Origin: Mycolicibacterium sp. P1-5
GTDB taxonomy: Bacteria > Actinomycetota > Actinomycetes > Mycobacteriales > Mycobacteriaceae
Assembly: GCF_008329565.1 (NCBI RefSeq)
Contig: NZ_NPKT01000023.1
Location: 1-64,000 of the forward strand
Length of the DNA: 64,000 nucleotides
Reading direction: 5' to 3'
Each line of letters opens with the position of its first letter. Positions within the stretch are counted from its first letter, which is position 1. A program made the position numbers and the translations under genes. The notes below the pieces were generated by a model. It did not search any database. It was not told the origin of the DNA and was given only the letters and a program-made list of their open reading frames with translations. Below, in pieces: positions 60,025 through 64,000 of the stretch.

Positions 60025-60789
60025 CTACTTCGGCGGGAAGCGCAGCGCGCCGTCCAGGCGAATGGTTTCGCCGTTGAGGTAATCGTTTTCGGTGATCGAC
60101 AACGCTAGCTGACCGTACTCGACCGAGCGTCCCATCCGCTTCGGGAACGGCACCTGCGGACCCCAGTAGGCCTCCAGCTGATCGGCGGCCTTGCCGTACG
60201 CCGGGGTGTTGATGGTGCCCGGCGCGATCGCCATCACCCGGATGCCCAGCGGTGAAAGATCCCGCGCGGCAACCAGAGTCATGGCCACGACGCCACCCTT
60301 GGCGGCGGAATACGGCAGCTGCCCGGTCTGGCCCTCGTACGCGGCGATTGATGCGGTGTTGATGATCACGCCGCGGGCGCCGTTCTCGTCGGGCTCCTGG
60401 CGCGCCATCGCTGCCGCGACATGGCGCATGACGTTGAACACCGCGGTCAGGTAGAAGGTGATGGTCTTGGTGAAAGCCTCCATCTCCATCGGGGAGCCGT
60501 CCTTGCCGACCAGCCGGCCGCCGCCGGCCGGCCCGCCGTGGGTGTCCACCGAGATGCGCAGCGGCCCGAGTTCCTCGGCCGCGGCGATGGCGGCTTGCAC
60601 GTCGTCGTCGCTGGTGACGTCGGTGCGGACGTAGGGGATACCGAGCTCCGCGGCGAGTTCTTTGGCCTTGTCATCGGCGAGGTCGGCGATCACGACCTTG
60701 ACGCCTGCCCCGTGCAGTTTGTGCACGGTCGCCTCGCCGAGGCCGCCCGCCCCACCGAAGACGACGGCGGAGCTCCCACTGATCTGCAT
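60025..60789 (-). CDS. Short-chain dehydrogenase (3-hydroxyacyl-CoA type)
   Basis: 254 residues from ATG 60789. GGAGGLGEA nucleotide site, Ser in [15 protein letters not shown] catalytic pair. Resembles type 2 3-hydroxyacyl-CoA dehydrogenases (HSD17B10-like), fitting a beta-oxidation-like step. Operator site B lies 38 bases upstream of its start. Confidence 0.93.
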   Translation of the reverse strand: MQISGSSAVVFGGAGGLGEATVHKLHGAGVKVVIADLADDKAKELAAELGIPYVRTDVTSDDDVQAAIAAAEELGPLRISVDTHGGPAGGGRLVGKDGSPMEMEAFTKTITFYLTAVFNVMRHVAAAMARQEPDENGARGVIINTASIAAYEGQTGQLPYSAAKGGVVAMTLVAARDLSPLGIRVMAIAPGTINTPAYGKAADQLEAYWGPQVPFPKRMGRSVEYGQLALSITENDYLNGETIRLDGALRFPPK

Positions 60790-60826
60790 AGCGTTACCCT
60801 TCTTGCAACTGACGCTCTCTACTTGA

Positions 60827-60841
60827 GAGAATAATGTTCTC
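60827..60841. promoter_or_regulatory. Predicted TetR operator, site B
   Basis: GAGAATAATGTTCTC, fitting GAGAAT-N3-GTTCTC exactly. An overlapping inverted pair CTCTC/GAGAG (60815-60829) adds symmetry. Lies between the SDR start (minus) and the small frame plus meaB (plus). Confidence 0.75.
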
Positions 60842-60864
60842 ATACCGGTCGCGAGGAGTGATCT

Positions 60865-60999
60865 GTGCATCGACACCGCCCACAAGGGCACGTTGCGCGA
60901 CATCGACGACTGCCGGTTGGCGACGACGTCATCCTCGGCAATGTGCGCCGTCGCCGGAGGGTCGGCGACATCGGCAAGAGTTCCCGGTCACTGAGCTAG
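60865..60999 (+). CDS. Small Arg-rich reading frame before meaB (44 aa)
   Basis: GTG at 60865 preceded by GAGGAG six bases upstream. Ends TAG 60997-60999, 11 bases before meaB. Reads MHRHRPQGHVARHRR then VGDDVILGNV. Might be a leader peptide, a small protein, or a remnant of a hexapeptide acetyltransferase (VGDDVILGN); I cannot tell. The ribosome-binding site is the only positive evidence. Confidence 0.35.
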   Translation: MHRHRPQGHVARHRRLPVGDDVILGNVRRRRRVGDIGKSSRSLS

Positions 61000-61010
61000 C
61001 GTTGCGATCC

Positions 61011-61892
61011 ATGGACGTCGCCGAGCTGATCACCGCGGCCCGCGGCGGGAACACCCGCGCAGTCGGGCGGCTGCTGAGCCTCGTCGAGAGTGACCGCCGT
61101 GCCGAGGTGCTCGCGGTGGTGGGTCCGGCCGTGGTGCCGGTGGTGGGCATAACCGGGCCGCCGGGAGCGGGGAAGTCGACGACGATTGCGGTGCTCGCCG
61201 CGGCATATCGCGAACGCGCACAACGGGTCGCCGTGTTGGCCGTGGACCCATCATCGCCCTACAGCGGGGGCGCTTTGCTCGGTGATCGGATCAGGATGGC
61301 GCAGCACATCAACGATCCCGACGTGTTGATCCGGTCGGTGGCCACTCGCGGCCACCTCGGTGGCCTCGCCGCCGCCGTGCCCGCCGCGATCCGGCTGCTG
61401 GGCGCGCTCGGCTATGACGTCGTCCTGCTGGAGAGCGTCGGGGTCGGGCAGTCGGAGATCGAGATCGCCGCGGTCGCCGACCCGACGATCGTGATCCTCA
61501 ATCCCGGTGCCGGTGACGCGGTCCAGGCCGCCAAGGCTGGCCTTCTCGAGGTCGCCGATCTGGTGGTGGTGAACAAGGCTGACCGGGAGGGCGCCGCCCA
61601 GACGGTGCGCGACCTCAAGTTCGAGACGCACGTTCCGGTTCTGACGCTCATCGCCGCCCGGGCCGAAGGGGTCGCAGAGCTCATCGAGGCGATCGAGGCC
61701 CACCGTCGCGCCGACACTCCCGAGCGCCGCGCAGCCCGGGCCCGCGCTCAGGTGTTGTCACTCGCGCAGAGCCGGCTGCACAAGCATCCCGATCTCGACG
61801 CACTGGCCCACGCTGTCGCCGACGGTAGCCGCGATCCCTACAGTGCGGCGGAAGCGCTTATCGCTCAACGGGTTTCGCCAGTCGAGCCCTGA
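61011..61892 (+). CDS. meaB: MeaB/ArgK-type G-protein chaperone of acyl-CoA mutase
   Basis: 293 residues from ATG 61011. Walker A GPPGAGKST, then DPSSPYSGGALLGDRIRM, ESVGVGQSE and NKAD. These GTPases guard B12 loading and protect mutases from inactivation. Being in the same island as the split mutase suggests it serves that enzyme. It ends two bases before the converging TetR stop. Confidence 0.95.
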   Translation: MDVAELITAARGGNTRAVGRLLSLVESDRRAEVLAVVGPAVVPVVGITGPPGAGKSTTIAVLAAAYRERAQRVAVLAVDPSSPYSGGALLGDRIRMAQHINDPDVLIRSVATRGHLGGLAAAVPAAIRLLGALGYDVVLLESVGVGQSEIEIAAVADPTIVILNPGAGDAVQAAKAGLLEVADLVVVNKADREGAAQTVRDLKFETHVPVLTLIAARAEGVAELIEAIEAHRRADTPERRAARARAQVLSLAQSRLHKHPDLDALAHAVADGSRDPYSAAEALIAQRVSPVEP

Positions 61893-61894
61893 GA

Positions 61895-62551
61895 TTACTT
61901 GCGGGCGAAGCCCTGAGAGCAGAACGTCCACACTTCGTCGCCGCTGATCGGCAGGTGGACGTTCTCCTCGTCCTCCACCGAGCTGGACTGGGCGATGAAC
62001 ATGATGGTCTGCATCGTCATGGCCGCCATCCGGCGGGGGTTGGCGTCTTCGCGCAGTTCGCCCGCCGCGGCGGCTTCGATCATCAGCTCGGAGAACAGCG
62101 CGACCAGCGGCGCGTGGGCGACCTTGACCTCGGTGGGGTGCGAGATCAGTAGCTGCGGCGCGAAGTCGGTGAACAGCGGCCGACGGGCCGTGGGATCCGG
62201 CCGGGAGAGTTCGAACAACAGCGTGACGGCCACCTTGAGGCGATCCAGGGGATCCTTCTGGGCCGACGTCGCGGCCCGGATCTGATCGGCAGCCCGGCTC
62301 AGGGCATCCTCGAACAACGCAAGCAGAAGCTCGTGTTTGCCGTCGAACTGCAGGTAGAAGCTGCGAAGTGACTGTCGGGACCGGTCCACCACTTCCTGCA
62401 CGGTGAAGTCGGTGCTGCCCTTTTCGGTGATGATGGCTTGCGCGGCATCCAGGAAGCGCTGCACGCGCTGCCCCGCGCGCACCTTGGCGGTCCGGATGGA
62501 CCGCTCGACGGCGCGCTGCTTCCAGGCCGGCTCTTCGCTCGGACTGTTCAC
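61895..62551 (-). CDS. TetR-family transcriptional regulator
   Basis: 218 residues from GTG 62551. N-terminal helix-turn-helix (about 25-75: RFLDAAQAIITEKGSTDFTVQEVVDRSRQSLRSFYLQFDGKHELLLALF). The remainder is a ligand-binding helical domain. Two palindromes (62601 and 62622) lie 50-85 bases upstream of its start, and the second matches sites at 48686, 55745 and 60827, so it is the likely regulator of the island and of itself. Ligand probably a CoA-ester or acid of the pathway (inference). Confidence 0.92.
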   Translation of the reverse strand: MNSPSEEPAWKQRAVERSIRTAKVRAGQRVQRFLDAAQAIITEKGSTDFTVQEVVDRSRQSLRSFYLQFDGKHELLLALFEDALSRAADQIRAATSAQKDPLDRLKVAVTLLFELSRPDPTARRPLFTDFAPQLLISHPTEVKVAHAPLVALFSELMIEAAAAGELREDANPRRMAAMTMQTIMFIAQSSSVEDEENVHLPISGDEVWTFCSQGFARK

Positions 62552-62600
62552 TGCCGGGCTCGAGACCAGCGCGAACGGGTTCGGATGTAGCTCACGCTAA

Positions 62601-62615
62601 GAGAGTACTACTCTC
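62601..62615. promoter_or_regulatory. Predicted TetR operator, site C1
   Basis: GAGAGTACTACTCTC, a near-relative of the consensus with the same arm spacing (GAGAG/CTCTC). It lies six bases from site C2. Confidence 0.6.
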
Positions 62616-62621
62616 AGCGGC

Positions 62622-62636
62622 GAGAATTATGTTCTC
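62622..62636. promoter_or_regulatory. Predicted TetR operator, site C2
   Basis: GAGAATTATGTTCTC, fitting GAGAAT-N3-GTTCTC exactly. Upstream of the TetR gene, which makes autoregulation likely. Confidence 0.75.
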
Positions 62637-62710
62637 AATTCAATACGAACCAAAATTTTTGTTCCGATCAGTCTAAAGGGTGACCAGCGCATTCGCCGTC
62701 ATGGCGTTCG

Positions 62711-63511
62711 TCACAGATTTCCCAGCCGGGGCGCATGCCCCAGGGACCGGATGGCAGCCCCCGCTTCGCGGGTCAGGTCGCGGGCGGATCCGAGCAACCC
62801 GTCGAGCACGAATGCCCGCTTCACGTGCCGGTGCAGGTCGTGCTCGTCGGTGAACCCGATGCCGCCCAGCACCTGCTGGCAGTGCTTGGCCGCGGTCAGC
62901 GCGGCCTGGCCGGCGGCGGCCTTGCCCAATGAACAGGCCAGGTCGCTGCCCTCGTCCGTGGCCATCAGCAGGGTGGCTTCCGCGCCCTCGACGGCGACCA
63001 GGGTCTCGGCAAGCCGGTGGCGGACCGCCTGGAAGGAGCCAATCGGCCGGCCGAACTGAACCCGGTCCACGGCGTGCTGCCGAGCGAGCGTCAGCATCGC
63101 CCGCGCCGACCCGGCCAGCCACCAGCCGAGCGCGAGACGCCCCTTGGCCAACGGCACGTCGGTCCCGGCCTCGGCCGTGCGGACGGGCAGCTCGGGATCC
63201 ATCGCCGAACGCACACCGTCGGTGCGCTCCCAGATCACCCAGCGGCCTCCGGTGTACGGCAGTGCGATCGCCCCGCCGGGCGCAGCACCCGCCGCGGCGA
63301 GCACCACGTCGTTGATCACCCCGGCGTGCGTGCCCGTCTCGCCGAGCAACCGAAACACCAAGCCTGTTGCCTCGGACGGGATCTCGTCAAGCATCTCCAG
63401 CCAGCCGAGCTCGCTCAGGACATCCTCGACATTGAGAGGGCCGGCTGCCGCCGCGGCGGTCATCGACTTCTCGAGCGCGTCGGCCAGCATCCCCAGTTCG
63501 CCGTCTTCCAC
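62711..63511 (-). CDS. Acyl-CoA dehydrogenase, small subunit-type
   Basis: 266 residues, GTG start. Short ACAD with FGRPIGSFQAVRHRLAE, LGGIGFTDEHDLHRHVKR. It follows a full-length partner gene (63515 onward) with a three-base gap, so the two probably form a heteromer. Second such pair of the island. Confidence 0.9.
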   Translation of the reverse strand: MEDGELGMLADALEKSMTAAAAAGPLNVEDVLSELGWLEMLDEIPSEATGLVFRLLGETGTHAGVINDVVLAAAGAAPGGAIALPYTGGRWVIWERTDGVRSAMDPELPVRTAEAGTDVPLAKGRLALGWWLAGSARAMLTLARQHAVDRVQFGRPIGSFQAVRHRLAETLVAVEGAEATLLMATDEGSDLACSLGKAAAGQAALTAAKHCQQVLGGIGFTDEHDLHRHVKRAFVLDGLLGSARDLTREAGAAIRSLGHAPRLGNL

Positions 63512-63514
63512 GCC

Positions 63515-64000
63515 TCACTCCTTCCCGAGGTCGAGGAGCCGGCGGGCGATGATGTTGCGCTGGATCTCCGCGGTGCCGCCGTAGATGGTGGCCGAGCGCG
63601 AATACAGGAACTCCGAACGCCAGGGCGTCTCGTCGAGCTCGAGCACCCCGGGCAACACGTCGTGCGCGATGTCATAGAGGTGCTGCTCAGCGCCGGCGAG
63701 AAGCACCTTGTCGATTGACGTCTCCGGTCCCAGCTTGGCCCCTTCGGCGAATCGGTGTTGGGTGCCGGCCGACTTGCAGCGGACGGTGTGCAAGGCGAGG
63801 TAGGCCGAACCGAGCTCGGCGTCGCCGGCATCGGTCTCGTCGGCGATCAACCGGTCCAACCGGGTGAACAGGTAGGAGATTCGCTGCCAGAAACACGTCG
63901 ACCGCTCGAACGGCAACAGATCGTTGGCCAGCCGCCAACCATCGCCGGGGTTGCCGAGCATGCGATCGGCCGACACCACCACGTCGTCGAAGTACACCTC
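63515..64000 (-). CDS. Acyl-CoA dehydrogenase, C-terminal part (runs off the edge)
   Basis: Only the last 161 residues are in the window; the gene continues past 64000. ACAD end motifs FLYSRSATIYGGTAEIQRNIIARRLLDLGKE are clear. Partner of the 62711 gene. The N-terminal FAD/substrate half is not visible. Confidence 0.92.
   Translation of the reverse strand, partial: EVYFDDVVVSADRMLGNPGDGWRLANDLLPFERSTCFWQRISYLFTRLDRLIADETDAGDAELGSAYLALHTVRCKSAGTQHRFAEGAKLGPETSIDKVLLAGAEQHLYDIAHDVLPGVLELDETPWRSEFLYSRSATIYGGTAEIQRNIIARRLLDLGKE

Overview
The window is a piece of a fast-growing mycobacterial chromosome (Mycobacterium/Mycolicibacterium type). The evidence is high GC throughout, frequent GTG starts, and gene order. 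From the 5S rRNA end to about 31.5 kb the order follows the segment remembered from M. tuberculosis between ogt (Rv1316c) and lprD (Rv1343c): ogt, Ada-AlkA, a membrane adenylate cyclase, nucS, fadA4, a thioredoxin-like protein, glgB, glgE, glgP, dinG, pncB, clpS, mec-cysO-cysM, rhomboid, murI, an Rv1339-type hydrolase, rph, rdgB. Gene functions come from motifs read in the sequence; the comparison with M. tuberculosis is from memory.

Region 1 (1-31.5 kb) is core metabolism and genome maintenance. It holds the end of an rRNA operon with a strong terminator, alkylation repair (ogt, alkA), NucS mismatch repair, methylmalonyl-CoA epimerase, a thiolase, the alpha-glucan genes (glgE-glgB divergent from glgP), DinG helicase, the NAD salvage enzyme PncB, ClpS, the CysO/CysM/Mec sulfur-carrier cysteine pathway, glutamate racemase, RNase PH and RdgB. 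Accessory insertions are an MspA-type porin homologue, a zinc-metallopeptidase lipoprotein and an MFS exporter.

Region 2 (31.5-47 kb) is accessory and envelope-rich. It starts at a tRNA-Leu(UAG) followed by a sparse stretch with two overlapping very small genes and a repeated 16-bp promoter-proximal motif. Then come a CocE-like secreted lipoprotein hydrolase, a large membrane protein joining a degenerate kinase domain to a flippase-like domain, a two-gene chromate transporter, a phospholipase D-like protein, a tandem pair of Pro-rich secreted proteins, a tandem pair of MspA-type porins, small exported proteins, and a PGRS glycine-rich protein with no PE domain.

Region 3 (47-64 kb, running off the right edge) is a CoA-ester catabolic island. 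It encodes an aldehyde dehydrogenase, a 3-oxoacid CoA-transferase pair with an IclR regulator, a two-subunit B12-dependent acyl-CoA mutase with its MeaB-type chaperone, an LLM F420-type oxidoreductase, a CaiB-type CoA-transferase, a 2Fe-2S ferredoxin, an acyl-CoA ligase, two pairs of acyl-CoA dehydrogenases, a crotonase, SDR dehydrogenases and a TetR regulator. Four intergenic sites with the exact pattern GAGAAT-N3-GTTCTC tie the aldehyde dehydrogenase, ferredoxin/ligase, SDR/meaB and TetR promoters together. I infer one regulon for degradation of a branched carboxylic or similar acid. The substrate is unknown, and the mutase has an unusual active-site residue, so this island is the best candidate for an undescribed system in the window.
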